Assembly: GCA_037951165.1 (NCBI GenBank)
Contig: JBBDHG010000019.1
Span: 10,181,501 to 10,245,500 of the forward strand
Direction: 5' to 3'
Length of the DNA stretch: 64,000 nt
Source: Lophius americanus
Lineage: Eukaryota > Chordata > Actinopteri > Lophiiformes > Lophiidae
This document shows, one piece after another, positions 11,795-24,080 of the stretch. Below the pieces are notes generated by a model that saw only the letters and a program-made list of their open reading frames with translations, made no database searches and was not told the origin of the DNA. How positions within the stretch are numbered: the stretch's first letter is position 1; every line of letters begins with the position of its first letter. A program made the position numbers and the translations under genes.

Positions 11795-14700
11795 ACGTCC
11801 ATGCACTTGGTTTTAAGTAAGGCTTACCTGGGCTTTTTACCCCTACTGTAAATTCCAAGATGGGAGACAGACACAGGCTATTCTGATCGCATTAGGTTCA
11901 CTCCGATGGCTTTTCCAGCTATTGTCACTTGACACCACTCCATTAAATCTGTCCAGCATCAAGATTAACTACGCCATGCCGTATGCTTTCACTTGGTGCT
12001 CCCTGTGAGCACCAAAGGCAGGTTAAATCATGCACAAGATTTTCATAGTAGGCTGTATTTTATGTGAGGCATATCTAGCCTCTGACTTGATTCCCTATCG
12101 ACTAGCAGTGTCACTGAGATAAATCAGTTTAATACCCCTTTTCATTATGGTTAGTAGCAGTTATCTGATACAGCCATGCATTTAAATGAACGGCCACAGT
12201 TGGCCAGGGTTTTGATATATAAAAGGTGTGAAAAAATGAAAGAAATATAATCCATGATCTTGATCAAAATGATTTAATAATGTATTAAACACATTAAAAT
12301 ACATTATGGAATACAAATTTATATTTTATGGTTTGAATCACCTCTGGATGAAAACAGATGATAAGACTCTCAAGATGGTGGTGGATGAAACACTGTTTGA
12401 TAGTCCATATGTATTTGCTTTAAATGATAGTAAAATAAGATAAGAAATGCTGGATTCCAGAGCTGCGCAATAGACAAAGCTGCATTGGTACCATTTATGC
12501 TCTATTTTTCAGTTGGTGCAGTAGTACAGAACACATTTCTCTGTGGCTCTTCAGCTGCTGATCACAGCAACATTCTGAAACTGGCCTGATGGCGATAAAG
12601 TGATGCAGGAAGTGCCAAAGATCCACTGAAAATGTTCATCAATGTGTTTTAACATCTCTTTATACTTAAGTTGCAGTTTTCTTCTTCACAGAACCCCACC
12701 TAAACTGACAAGGGTGCCTTCTTTCACATTTTCTAATAAAAACAAAGTTAACTACATTGTTATGACTTATATTACAGTGAGAGGAAGAAATTGAGAGAGG
12801 CGTCGAACGTTTCCCAGCCGTTACACAAATATTTGCTTCCTTGGGCTCCTATAGGTTATGCAACTCATCCCCATCCACCTCTGTGGATATTTTCCAGCTC
12901 AGGAGCAGAGTCGGGCGACTCCCTTTTGATTTTGATCAATCCGTATTTGTGCTGATTATGCACACTGTGTCTGTTTGTGTAGCTCAGGTCTGTGTGTTTC
13001 CAGCTAAACACAGCAACAGGTCCAACCTGCCAGGCTGTTGACTCACCACACAGTGGTTATTTACGCATCCTTTAATGTTGCGTGGCAAGGCAACGTTTAT
13101 TAACTGTCCTCACTGTTAAAAATAACTGAACATAAACTCTGCATATAAGTTGCAGTACACGTGGCAAGATGCCCTATATGTATAGATCAGCTTTAATATT
13201 AAGTATTTGAGCAAAATACATTTACCATTAAATAAAATATTTACTATCAAATATTAAAAAAGGTTTTATTAACTGACTAATTATTGAAATAACAATTTTT
13301 GGGGGTCCACGACCAATTACAAATGCATGTCAGATAGAAGAGAGGAAGCAAACACGGAACAGCTTTTGGGTACAGCCTCTAAAATATGTTCCTTACAATT
13401 GGGTATATGAGAAGAGAGAACATAAAGGTGGCTGCTGGATGAATAGGTGCTGCTGCATATGTTCCTGTGGCACCCTCAATCTCAGTGACCTGAAACACAC
13501 ATGAACCCCCATGATGACACACACATATACTGCACAAACACCGTACAACTGTGTCCCTCCAGCAAGACTGTGCAGATTTCTTTAAAGATGGACAATGATG
13601 CTCAATCAGGCGACCATTTGGTTTCCTCCATATTTGAGGGAAAGCTCCAGTGCTGAGGGCAGAAGACATGAAGAGGCTGGAGCCCTGCCGGAGTTAAACA
13701 CTGTATCCATCTAGTGATGAAGCTGTGTAACTGCACATGTTTGGAGTTCTGGAACGTGACTGATAGCACAAATATAATACAATATTTCATCAGTTTGTCT
13801 CTGACCCTGCAGCAGGATGGCTGGACTGAAGGATTATGGTAAGTGACTAATAGTAAAATCAGCCTATGATCTGTCAAAGAACACAGAAGGGTGATTGCAA
13901 GAATATAATGGAGCCGCCTTAAATTGGACAGATGTAAAAAGTCTCCATAATAAGGATGGGAAAGCATTAAACTACATCTTCAACAGCCCTGTTAAGAGAA
14001 ATAACTGGAGTTATTTGAATAGGAGTGATGGATAGAATGGATGAGACATAGAAGGGAAAACGTATTTGATACATAGTGTCTGTGTTTAAGGAACCTGTTT
14101 AACTCAGAGAATCAATATTGGCATAGATGTTGTAAAACCAAACATTAGGATTACAAATATAAAACTGAAACATGAAATGAAAAGATCAACATTATTTAAT
14201 CATTTTTTTTAAAAGAAGAATTTATCCTCAGAAGCAATCACTACATAGAAATGGTTGGATATTTGTGGATTTGTGGTGCTATGTTGCTTAGTAGTATTTT
14301 GTAAATACTGATATTGTATGACCATAGAGATTTTGGACCGGAAAAAGAGTTATTTTTATGTGTTAAATGTAATTAAGATTTTTCTTGTTCTTTAATATTT
14401 TCTTAAATGTTCTCATTCAACAAAGGACAAAAAAACTAAAACTTATATTAACAGTTTACACTGTTAACATTCTCGTTACAGCAGCAGGTTGAAATACACA
14501 TGCATTGCACAGTCAGACGAACAGAGAAAAATAAAGATAATAAAGAATGTGTGTTTGAAAGAATACCTAAAATGTACAAAAAAGTGAAAGTAAGAATACA
14601 AGACAAGGAAGCAGAGAGTTGAGTGAATGGGGTCATGTTGCTTTGTGTGACAGATGTGAATTTTGTTTGACCTGTAATGGCATGCTATTTTTGTTTTTGT

Positions 14701-16080
14701 TTTTATTCTATGCATTCTTGTAATGTGTGTTTTCTCAGGGTTCTCATAAGTGAAAGTGACAAACAAATATATATATAATGGATCCATCAATTTTTCTGGA
14801 TCTCCTCTAACAGTGGTTCTCAGGTTGGGACATTGCCCTCCTCCACCCATTTTGCTTTTCAGTCAGTCTAGTTTATAATAAACCATCCTGGATCCACCCC
14901 AGTGACCAATCCACTCCAGGATGTAAGGATTTCTTTCAGGTCACATGCCCAAACCTCCCGCCAAGAATCCCGAAAATCCGTGTATGTAATTTGTGTAATC
15001 CTGAAAACAGTCTGACCAACAGACAAATAAACCAAACTAACCCATGGTCTGGGTTACGGGAGGCAGAGGGACAACATCTTGCTTGCAGAAATACTTACTT
15101 GTACGGTGCTGTTGAAGCATCAGCGGTAATTATCATTAGTGATTAGCCATGTGTGATATTATGATCACTAATGGCACAAAAGTCTCAAATAGCCACATTG
15201 ATGTTTGATGATTATGTTTTTGTCATACTTGAGTTCATCCTCTAAAAGAAATGGTGGTAAGTTCCCTTTTTCTTTGCATTTGTCCCTTTGTTGTTGTCCC
15301 CCCTTTTCCTCCTCCTTCCCCATCCCTTCCTCCCCTCCCGGATAACTTACACTAGACTGCTTTCCAAGCTGTGGACTCCTCTTGCTGTTGCCTTTTTCTC
15401 ACCCACAGCAGTGGCAGCTGCTTGAAGTCTCTTTTGCTTTGTTACCATTCTCTTGCTGCTTGATTAGCTTTTCCACTGCACTCAAGCACTTCTGGGTTTC
15501 AGCCAAGGCAATATTGCTGGGAGAAATACAGAAAACATGCCACGGGTATAATTTCAAGACACAATAAGAAGCAGGCATAGATGGTGGATATGTGTCACTG
15601 ACCTTAAAGCTTCTCTTATACACCCTTTTTAATTAATTGTACACTTGACTCTCATTCTCTCTCACACGCACATGACTGCTGGAATGAATCTGGAAGCCAT
15701 GAATGCCATTAGTGGCTTATATAGACAAGAGGAAATGTGGGGTGTGGGTGAAATAATAAAACTGAAACGTTTTCCATGTAATGCATTTTTGGTGAAAGCA
15801 TACAAGTTTCTGCCAGTCTTTGTTTGTAAGTCAGACAGTTTTGTTGCACATCCATGTGATCATTTCATGAATTGCCCGATTTTCACTCTTGCTTTCACGA
15901 TGACCCCTTGTGGCGAGATATGACTACAGGAGTGAATACTCGGCACAGCTCCAGATAGGATTTGTGTTTGAAATTACACACAGAAAAGGAAACATTAAGT
16001 TGTTCCAGCATAATTTCATGACTTTCCCATGCATGTATTTATTTAGAATCATTTGTCACATGTTTTTTTTATTATATACC
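11791..16080. other. Intergenic DNA, no gene seen
   Basis: Unique sequence with only small unsupported open frames on both strands. The block at about 15360-15560 is less AT-rich than its surroundings and might be regulatory; this is weak. Confidence 0.45.
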
Positions 16081-16084
16081 CAGG

Positions 16085-16150
16085 CTTGGGTTTTGTTAAG
16101 CGATCAATTAGATGAGGATGCCTTGCTCAAAGGCACCCCTGTGGATTGAG
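16085..16150 (-). mobile_element. Probable SINE fragment (antisense)
   Basis: Read on the minus strand this contains GTGCCTTTGAGCAAGGCA, the body motif found after the tRNA-like head in many fish SINEs (a related motif follows the better preserved SINE at 51.54 kb). Only this short core remains, with no A or B box visible. Confidence 0.4.
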
Positions 16151-16904
16151 TGAGACCAGTGCTGATCATTACATCATGTTCACCAGACTGAGACTGACTG
16201 ACTGTCATGATCAAAATGTATTTACACAGAATGTTCAGTTGAAGTGTTTTATCACTTTTATTAATTACGCAAACTCATGTTAACATTCACATTGATTTCA
16301 CAGTTTTTCTATTGTCGAGTTAATGTGGAAAAACAAATAAACATTAACTTCATTGTGATTATACTTTATATATTATACATTGTGTTATACTTTAGGATTA
16401 TATGTTATCTCAAATGTAATTTTCAAGTTCAGAGGAACTTGTAAATATGTGGATGATTCAGTTTCTTATAATTCACACAAAGAAATACATTTTAAATTTT
16501 TTTATCTTTTCCCTGATATAATTAATAATATTCTACGTATTTAATTTATTGATTTTTAATTCTATTGACTCAAAAGTACTGCGTTGAATATGATCATTTG
16601 CATTGATTCAAGGCAATTATGGAAGTAAAGGTACATTTAAGTGTTTATGAATAAAAAAGGATGTCATTAATAAGAATTATACTAATATATTTAATTTATA
16701 ACGCACTTTACATTTGGATCAAATCTGAAAGTTCTAAAATCACATTATATTATGTCATACTGCTATATCGTTCGTTGCATATTAACACCCGCTAATACTG
16801 TTAAAGGAGATTATCCTGTTACTCAAGCAATTGTTGAAAACTTAATAGTGATTATGAGATCATCATAAACTGTCTTCAAACTGGCTTACTGTTCAGAACA
16901 GCTG

Positions 16905-16918
16905 CTGCCATCTTTTCT
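16905..16918 (-). promoter_or_regulatory. CTCF-like motif, reverse orientation (weak flank)
   Basis: On the minus strand the core AGATGGCAG is perfect for the CTCF consensus, though the 5' half of the motif is A-rich and matches poorly (about 10 of 14 positions of CCASYAGRKGGCRS). It faces left, away from the stronger motif 160 bp to the right, forming a divergent pair. Confidence 0.3.
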
Positions 16919-17074
16919 AAAGGCTGAGAGCTGATCAAATGTTTGCTGCAGAGAAAAGAAAAAGGAGCATGAGAGAGAGCATCCTTCAAAGAATTGTTCC
17001 TAAATAATGTCATGGATCTTTTCCATGTAATAAATAACAACGCAATCATTCAGGTGAATGTGAGTTATTATAGA

Positions 17075-17088
17075 TCACTAGATGGCAG
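17075..17088 (+). promoter_or_regulatory. CTCF-like motif, forward orientation
   Basis: TCACTAGATGGCAG matches CCASYAGRKGGCRS at 13 of 14 positions. CTCF binds such sites to anchor chromatin loops and insulate neighbouring enhancers. It sits between six2 and six3, where an insulating border is expected. Binding is not shown by sequence alone. Confidence 0.5.
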
Positions 17089-17156
17089 TGTAGCATAATC
17101 AGACTGTTGATCTGCTAGTACTAACTCAGAAACATGATATATGAACAGCAGTGTGT

Positions 17157-17243
17157 GAGCGTGTGCATGGCTGTGTGTGTGTGTGTGCGCGTGCGTGCGT
17201 GTGTCTGTGTCTATGTGTGTGTGTGTGTGTGCGTGTGTCTGTG

Positions 17244-17280
<37 letters not shown>

Positions 17281-17442
17281 GTGTGTCTATATGTTTATGT
17301 GCGTGTGTCTGTGTCTATGTGTGTGTGTGTGTGCGTGTGTCTGTGTCTATGTGTGTGTGTTTGTGTGCGTGTGTGTGTCTATATGTGTATGTGCGTGTGT
17401 CTGTGTCTGTGTATATGTGTGTGTGTGTGCTAGAATATCTTC
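17157..17442. repeat. Compound (GT)n microsatellite/minisatellite
   Basis: About 285 bp of GT with regular interruptions (GCGTGTGTCTGTGTCTATGT-like units recur several times), so a higher-order minisatellite of about 50 bp sits on the dinucleotide repeat. Cys/Val-alternating open frames here are repeat artefacts. Potential Z-DNA former. Confidence 0.97.
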
Positions 17443-18400
17443 CTCTGTGTGTGTATTACACCCGTACAGTGTTAGCACTCTGCATGTGTACATTTGACAT
17501 TTCAATGAATGAATACAAGGAATTGATATCTTAATCCCAGAACAAACAGCATCCAGCATCTGGGTCTCACTCATCTCTCCTCCCTGGGGCCACCAGTATG
17601 CTGGAGAGGATTACATCCTGGAAATCAAAAGAGTGCACATTTGCACATCGCCCGCTAACATCATCACACCAAGAACAGACACCACAGAGCTAAGCCAATT
17701 GACCATTTAAACACAGCTCTTAAATCCCCTTTGCCCTCTCTCAGTTCCCTCCAACCACTCAAATTCAGTTTTTCATAGTGTGAGTGTGTGCTAAAGATCT
17801 GATGTTGTCTCTGATTGAACAGCCTCTTTGTGAAATTAAACTTTTATTTTATTTTTTTTCAATTATCAGCTCCCTATGAGACATTTCTCAGAAACATAAT
17901 AGTTTGTGGTGTTTTTTACAGCATGGATCTCGCCCAAAAACGTGGTTAAAATTAAAAAACGAAACAAATGAATGAGCCTCTTTTTCTGTTCCTTTTCAAA
18001 TACTTTGTGTTATGTTAGTGACTTTGGAGAAATCTAAATGTGATCTATCATCTTTACTTGTATCTGTTCTTGCTGTAACGGCATGGGTTCATCACATATC
18101 AACACATAGAGACATACAACCATTCATGTTCATTTAAAGTCATCAAAGGTGTTTCTGATCTCACAACCGTCTTGCTGTCAGGCCATCTTTCCTTGTAGTT
18201 CACCGATATATTTATGCATTTATTCTGCACACCAGAATGAATCATATCGCTGATGAAAACAGCCGCCCTTGACTTTCCAGGTGAACTTGTGAATGGCGTC
18301 TGATGCTCTGACCTGTAACTGCTGCTCTTCCTCCACAACGCATTAGGTCTCTGAAACTCTGAACATTTGGGCAGTGTTTCCTGCTTCCTTTCCCGGGTCT
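17443..18400. other. Intergenic DNA, no gene seen
   Basis: Unique sequence with no gene or repeat recognised. Confidence 0.5.
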
Positions 18401-18760
18401 TCTGGGAGCCATGCAGCTGCTACTGCCTGCTGAACTGGACTGAGTGAAGGTAGTGCTGAGGACAAGGCCGGTGCATGCTTCAATAATGCATGTGTTTTGG
18501 AGGCCACCTCGGGACAGAGGCCATTTTTAAAGAGGTGCTTTAAAGATACTCCACAGCCGACTCATGTACATGAACCTATTAAAAATAGAAAGAGTGGTCG
18601 GACAAAACAGCACGCTTCATCTAAGGGCCTCCAGAGCCCTGAGCCCGTTATTAACTAGCCAAGTACAGCTAACATCTGCACCATTTAAGTAGATGCTCTC
18701 GTAGACGAAACAGTAGTTTCATTAAACTTTCTCCCTCTTTTCCAGATGGTTGGTCTCCCT
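18400..18760. promoter_or_regulatory. Candidate conserved non-coding element
   Basis: Non-repetitive, near-balanced GC block between the CTCF-like sites and containing homeodomain cores (for example CCGTTATTAACTAG at about 18645). Chosen by texture alone; a candidate enhancer of six2 or six3. Confidence 0.22.
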
Positions 18761-19930
18761 CAGAGAGCAGCTCTGACAAGCAAAACCTTTCACTTGCATA
18801 AATGGAACTCAATTTGCGAGGAGAGAAGTGGACAATGGAACATTTTCACATGGCTTCACATTTTTGATAATATTTATGTAAAACTTGTCTCACATCATCT
18901 TCTTCCAATGTGTATCTTATTGTTTACATTGATGCTCTACTAGCTAATAAGTCTCGGATGGATGGATCCACCCTCTTACTGAACTGGTGGAAGAGCAAAT
19001 CGACCAGTGACCCAGTATAAATATTTCTTATACCCTCATGTGAACCTTAAATCAAGCTGTACCTGTGTCATAATCGCAGGAGTGGGTAAAAAGTGATAGA
19101 ATAAAAGAGGTATTGCTTATCAGATTACATCATACCCTGCACCACTGTCCATTCACAGCAGATGCTTGACTGTTGCTTTCTCTCTCTCTTCCTCCCCTTG
19201 CCTTGCTCTCCATAATAGCCAAGTTAAACTCTAAAAGCCTGCGCTCCAGCGATCACCATTATGCTTCCCCTGCTAAGTACCACACCATCAATCCAAGTCT
19301 CTCCTCCTCACACAAACACCAGTCACTTGGCTCCTTGGCGGCCTCAGTAAAACTCTGGGTATCAGTTTTTAAAAAATTTACCAGGAATCAGGGGTTCCAT
19401 TTCACTCTCAGGCGTCTGAATCATTGATCTAGTACTAAATGGAGAGGCTCGCTAAGTGTTCCAACATCATTTAACTTTCATGCAATGAAACTTTAATACA
19501 TGTGCCCTGCTCAGTGTGTATACAGTACTTGTAGGGCGAAGCTGTATGTTCGTGCCTGCATGGACATTAACTACAGCACGTGTCCCGGCCCCTACAGAGC
19601 TCTGTGTGCTGCAGATTGTGGCCAAACAACTCTTACATAAATAGGTTAAAGTTAGAATCTCTGCTGGAAATACTGGAGACTCCAACTGCATGTTAAGTAG
19701 TTTCCATCATTCCAACAGAAAGACAACAACAAACAAGTCAAGCTGAGATTGATGTGAATGTGAACGCTGTACAGGAACATGTGAGAATTCTAGCTTTTGA
19801 ACTGCTGCATTAGGGGAGTTTAACCACTTGATTTGTGGTCATCTTTGCTTTCATGGAAGGCCAAGAGGAACATTGACTTCACATTTAAGGGTGTATTTGG
19901 CAAGTAGTTTCCGGTTCATGTCTTTCCCCC
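18761..19930. other. Intergenic DNA, no gene seen
   Basis: Unique sequence; short open frames on both strands have no recognisable similarity. Confidence 0.5.
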
Positions 19931-19936
19931 AACGTA

Positions 19937-19950
19937 CCTCTAGATGGCAG
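19937..19950 (+). promoter_or_regulatory. CTCF-like motif, forward orientation
   Basis: CCTCTAGATGGCAG matches CCASYAGRKGGCRS at 13 of 14 positions and lies in a locally GC-rich block (19920-20040). Same orientation as the site at 17075. With it, it would form a tandem CTCF cluster between six2 and six3. Confidence 0.5.
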
Positions 19951-21510
19951 TGCAGGTACACGTTTGGCTCGGCGGCTCTAGCCTGCTCGGCTTATCCGCC
20001 CGTCTGGTTTCCTGCTGCCCCCCTTCACGGTGTGGACTCTGATTGGGCCTTTTGTGATCCTAAGGATGCTCGAATCTCACGTAATCATTCATCTAGCTGT
20101 GGAAATTGGGGTTAAATTGATAAGGACACCCACGGCTCAATCCTCGACCATTTGTGAATATATTTATACAAGCCAAGCTTTTTCATATGTTGTCACACAT
20201 TGGCCGTATTACTGTGATATATTCCAGGCCTTTGTGCTTCAATTAAGAATTATAGATCCGGTGGCTTTGCACCTTTTTGAGCTGAAATTGCTAACAAACA
20301 CTGAAAGGGTATGCTTTGTTCTGCAAACAGAAAATGCCATATCTGTTTTTCATCCACACACAACCACTGGAATATAACGATTCTGAAGGGTTAATGTAAT
20401 ATACATAAATATGTATTAAATAGACTTTGTTCTCTTTCTTTCAACCTGAAAATAATTTGAGGTGTAGTTGGCCTGGACGCAGAATCTTTATCAGCTATCT
20501 GTGGCATACATTCATTCCCTTTACTTTCAAATGACCTTATATTTCGTCCTGAGTTGCGAGCAAAACCAAAGATGCCAAATTTTGAATTGATTTTGAGAAG
20601 AATGCAGTTAATCTAAGATTCTTGTTTTATCAAAGAAGATAGATAGTATTAATGTAAAATCACTTCATTGTTATTAATGTGTCATCATTTATCAGTAAAT
20701 GTGTTGTTGGCTTTAAATCTCCGGAGTTTGTTTAATTGCTGTAACAAACCTTTTACCAAAAAGAAAAATAATAATAGATGAGAAGTGGATCCCTATATGA
20801 GGCGTCCGGGCAAAGCGGTAACGAGCTCCAGACGAAAATGGCCTTCAGTATTTAACCAGGGAACAATCACAGATACATGGCAGACAGAGGGCGGATCCGA
20901 AACGTTTCAAGACCGTCGGTAGGATTGAGTCTGTTCAAGTGTTTTTTTTATATATGACACTGCAAAATGATGGAGAGCAGTAATATTTGATGCGCAACAT
21001 TGAGGCGGAGGAGGGAAAGGCTCGGGTTTGCCTTCATTATAATAAACACTCTGCTCTTTGTTTATTATAAAGTATTGAACATATCGAAACAACTCTCCAT
21101 TTGGCGGGAATATAGCTATGGCTATAGCTTATGATCAAGACTGTTGAGCTCCAGTTGGTTAATAAAGTTGATATAACTTTATCTTAACACAAAAATATGA
21201 GCGAAAGAAGTGGGTGACGCGTGTAAACTCATAGTATGTGGGATGTTCATCTAAATATTTAGAGTAATTTCAATCTGAACATAATCTAGTTCAATCCCTT
21301 TTAATCGTAGTGCACGTTCTGTGCGTATTGTTAGTTCCTCCAGGACTAGGTTGTGGGTGCGCTGAGCCTCCGGTACCGTGCCTTGCTCAGAAGGCCTGAG
21401 AACGGCGCTAGCAAACACAGGTGCTGGGGCTCTATTTAAGCTGCTCAGCCCCATGTCCAGTCCGTGTGCACAAGGCGAGAGATCACAGCCTGCACCCCGT
21501 GCCCCAGCCG
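19951..21510. other. Intergenic DNA, no gene seen
   Basis: Unique DNA. A further partial CTCF-like match (11 of 14, plus strand) is at 20881-20894. No coding region or mobile element recognised. Confidence 0.45.
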
Positions 21511-21512
21511 CA

Positions 21513-21514
<2 letters not shown>

Positions 21515-21546
<32 letters not shown>
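21515..21546. repeat. (CA)n microsatellite
   Basis: About 16 CA units inside a GC-richer block; a second imperfect CA-rich stretch follows at about 21740-21785. Confidence 0.95.
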
Positions 21547-21549
<3 letters not shown>

Positions 21550-23540
21550 ACCCCCATATGTGCTGCCCGTGCAAAGCTACACGCGTGCATGTGCGCGGAC
21601 ATGAGAGAGGGGGGTGGTCATGTTCGCTTGAGTAAGTAAGAGTTAGGTTGCTTTCATGTTATGCTTGTTTTAAAAAGATGAGGCTTGTGCAATGGCAGTC
21701 CATACTAATAAGCATTAGTCTGGAGTATTTCTTGACACCCCCACCACACACACAAATACACACACACACACGAATACACACACTTATATGAAAGAGAGTT
21801 TAATCCCATCTGTTTGTACACAGTAGCCTACATTATACACCGGTGATCCGGTATCGTTGTATCTTACCTTGCGTGACCTCAAAATTGTATTTTAATGGAA
21901 GGGACTATCTTAAAGACAGTGTGATGGTGTGAGAGAGGGTCTGTGTGTGCATGGGTGTGCGTGATGGGATTTGGGAGCAGTTGTCAGTTGGCAACAAGCA
22001 GCAGGTGCATGGCTACTGCCATTGATAAAAACGCGCACAATTAACGCACACCGGGCGCGGGCGCACGTGTTCCACATGGCATATCTCATATGCCACGACT
22101 CACATATTATAACCATAACAATATCAACATTAGCCCATAACAACCTATTGCTATTAACATATGGCCTAATTTTATACTTGAGAGATTATTGCGTTTTAGA
22201 TTATACTCTCTATATTTTATAAACATTTCATTTAAAGGGCGCTGGCTTTTTGCTGCAATCCCTCTCAGATAAATTGTGTGTGATATAATGTAATTGGTAA
22301 GATTAAATGTGTTGCAACGTGTTAAATGCAATTAATGCATGTTTTGCACATGCACGTGCGAATAGTTCATTTAAAAAAAGCCATAAAAGGAGAACAGCAG
22401 CTCTCCGTCAAAAATGTAAAATAGCAGGTCATATAACTTAGTAAAGATTACCCCTGAGTCAAGGGGAATTCTGCAGTACTGCTGCCCACTTCATGAAGAA
22501 AGGAGAGGGTGAGACCAATAAAGTTCAGTGCAAAAGGCCCAGCTCATTCCTGTCGACAGGCTAGAGGGAAACTAGATGTCTTTGGGTGCTGCATGAATAC
22601 ACACCAATAGGAAAGTTGTGTTCAGTTAACCGGTGAAATCCGAGAAAAAACAGGGCAGGGCAAGTATTTCACACCGCCAGACTCTGGCTTAATAGCCCCC
22701 CTCTCCTCCCTCTTTTTATATAGTTGGAGTGACAGTGCCTGAATTAACTTCGTTATACAAGATGTTGTTGGCCGGCAATAAAACGGGAGTTAAACTGTGA
22801 CGTGTAAGCGGATCATGATGCAAACCATTACCCAACCACACACAAATCTAATTTTTCAGAGGATTCACTTTCCTCTTAGAGACTCTTATGGTAACTTTGA
22901 CTTCCAATCTGGGTAGCCAGTAAAAATCGAATCGTCTTTAGGTTATTTACGTCCAGCATGAGACTCGTGCAAATCTTTCCTGACAGAAACACTTGCAAAG
23001 ATGAAAAAAATCAAAAAAAAGCATAAGGGGACGAGAGGAGAAATCATGCAGGTCTCCATTGTTGCCGTGTTTGTCTCACATTCTCGTTTACTCTCATGTA
23101 AGTATCACACACAGAGATTACTCCTCGCTAAGTTCCTTTGTCTTGTGATCCATATTTGAGTTGACAGATCACGAACAAGAGCTCCCCCACTGTTAATGAC
23201 CCCAGCCAGCAACAGATAGACTCACACTTACTACTTTTTACTACAGCTCCTCTGTACTGTCTGCTTACGGCGAGGACATCATCGACATGTGTTTACATTT
23301 ACAACATTAAATCTATTCATTAATGGATTCATATTGACTTTTGACGCTGCCCTCATTCTCATAATATTCTTTAAGTTTGCTCGTTCATTTGGATGAAGGA
23401 TAAGTAATAGTCTGTTTGTTGCCTGTGTATAACATAGAGACTCAGCGCACCCATGAGAGGGTGCAAAGGGAGACTGAGAAAAGTTTGCTCACTTTAACAC
23501 ATTATTTCAAGAAACACTCAGGCACTCGATATGGTTATAT
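21547..23540. other. Intergenic DNA, no gene seen
   Basis: AT-rich unique DNA with no gene recognised. Confidence 0.5.
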
Positions 23541-23549
23541 CTGCATATT

Positions 23550-24080
23550 TGCACGGCATTTCCAGAACCTTTGGATAATGAGCACAGGGTTGCGAAAATG
23601 AAGCCCATTCATCTCTTGTTTTGTATTCACGAGCCCTATCTGTGGCTCCATCTCTCCGATAGAGCCCTAATCCTCCTGTCCTCCTTTGCCGATAAAAGTG
23701 CTCTTCACTTTACGATTAGTTTAATCTCAATCATAGCCGGGACTTGTCGCAGCCAATAAAACTTGTGGAGTGCGAAAATGGAGAGGGGTGCGTGTGATAA
23801 GGGTGTGGGGCTGCGGGTGCCATGGCCGCTCCGTGCTCTTGATAGGGCCTATCTGACCACGACAGGTCCCTTTAAGACGGGGAAGCAGAATGGGTTTACA
23901 ATATGCGGCAGATTTTCTTCATCTGCAATCAAGCGGCGGGAAATGGTTTGTTTCAGCCGAACAGGGAGCTGAGCTCTACATTATGGTCTCGGTTAGATTA
24001 GAATTAGGCTACAGGCCTATTGAGTCTGACTTGTTTGTGCTTTAATGGGATCCCTTGACTTCTGCACTCAGGTAATCTCA
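23550..24080. promoter_or_regulatory. Candidate six3-side enhancer block
   Basis: A dense, non-repetitive block about 2.4 kb beyond the six3 stop codon. It has homeodomain-type cores (ACGATTAGTTTAATC near 23713), a CCAAT motif near 23752 and ATCAAGCGGCGGGAAA, an E2F-like core, near 23928. Sequence texture resembles conserved vertebrate enhancers, but conservation has not been tested. Confidence 0.3.

Noticed and set aside
17134..17574. Cys/Val-rich and Thr/His-rich frames around 17.2-17.5 kb
   Set aside because: Direct translations of a GT repeat in several frames and both strands.
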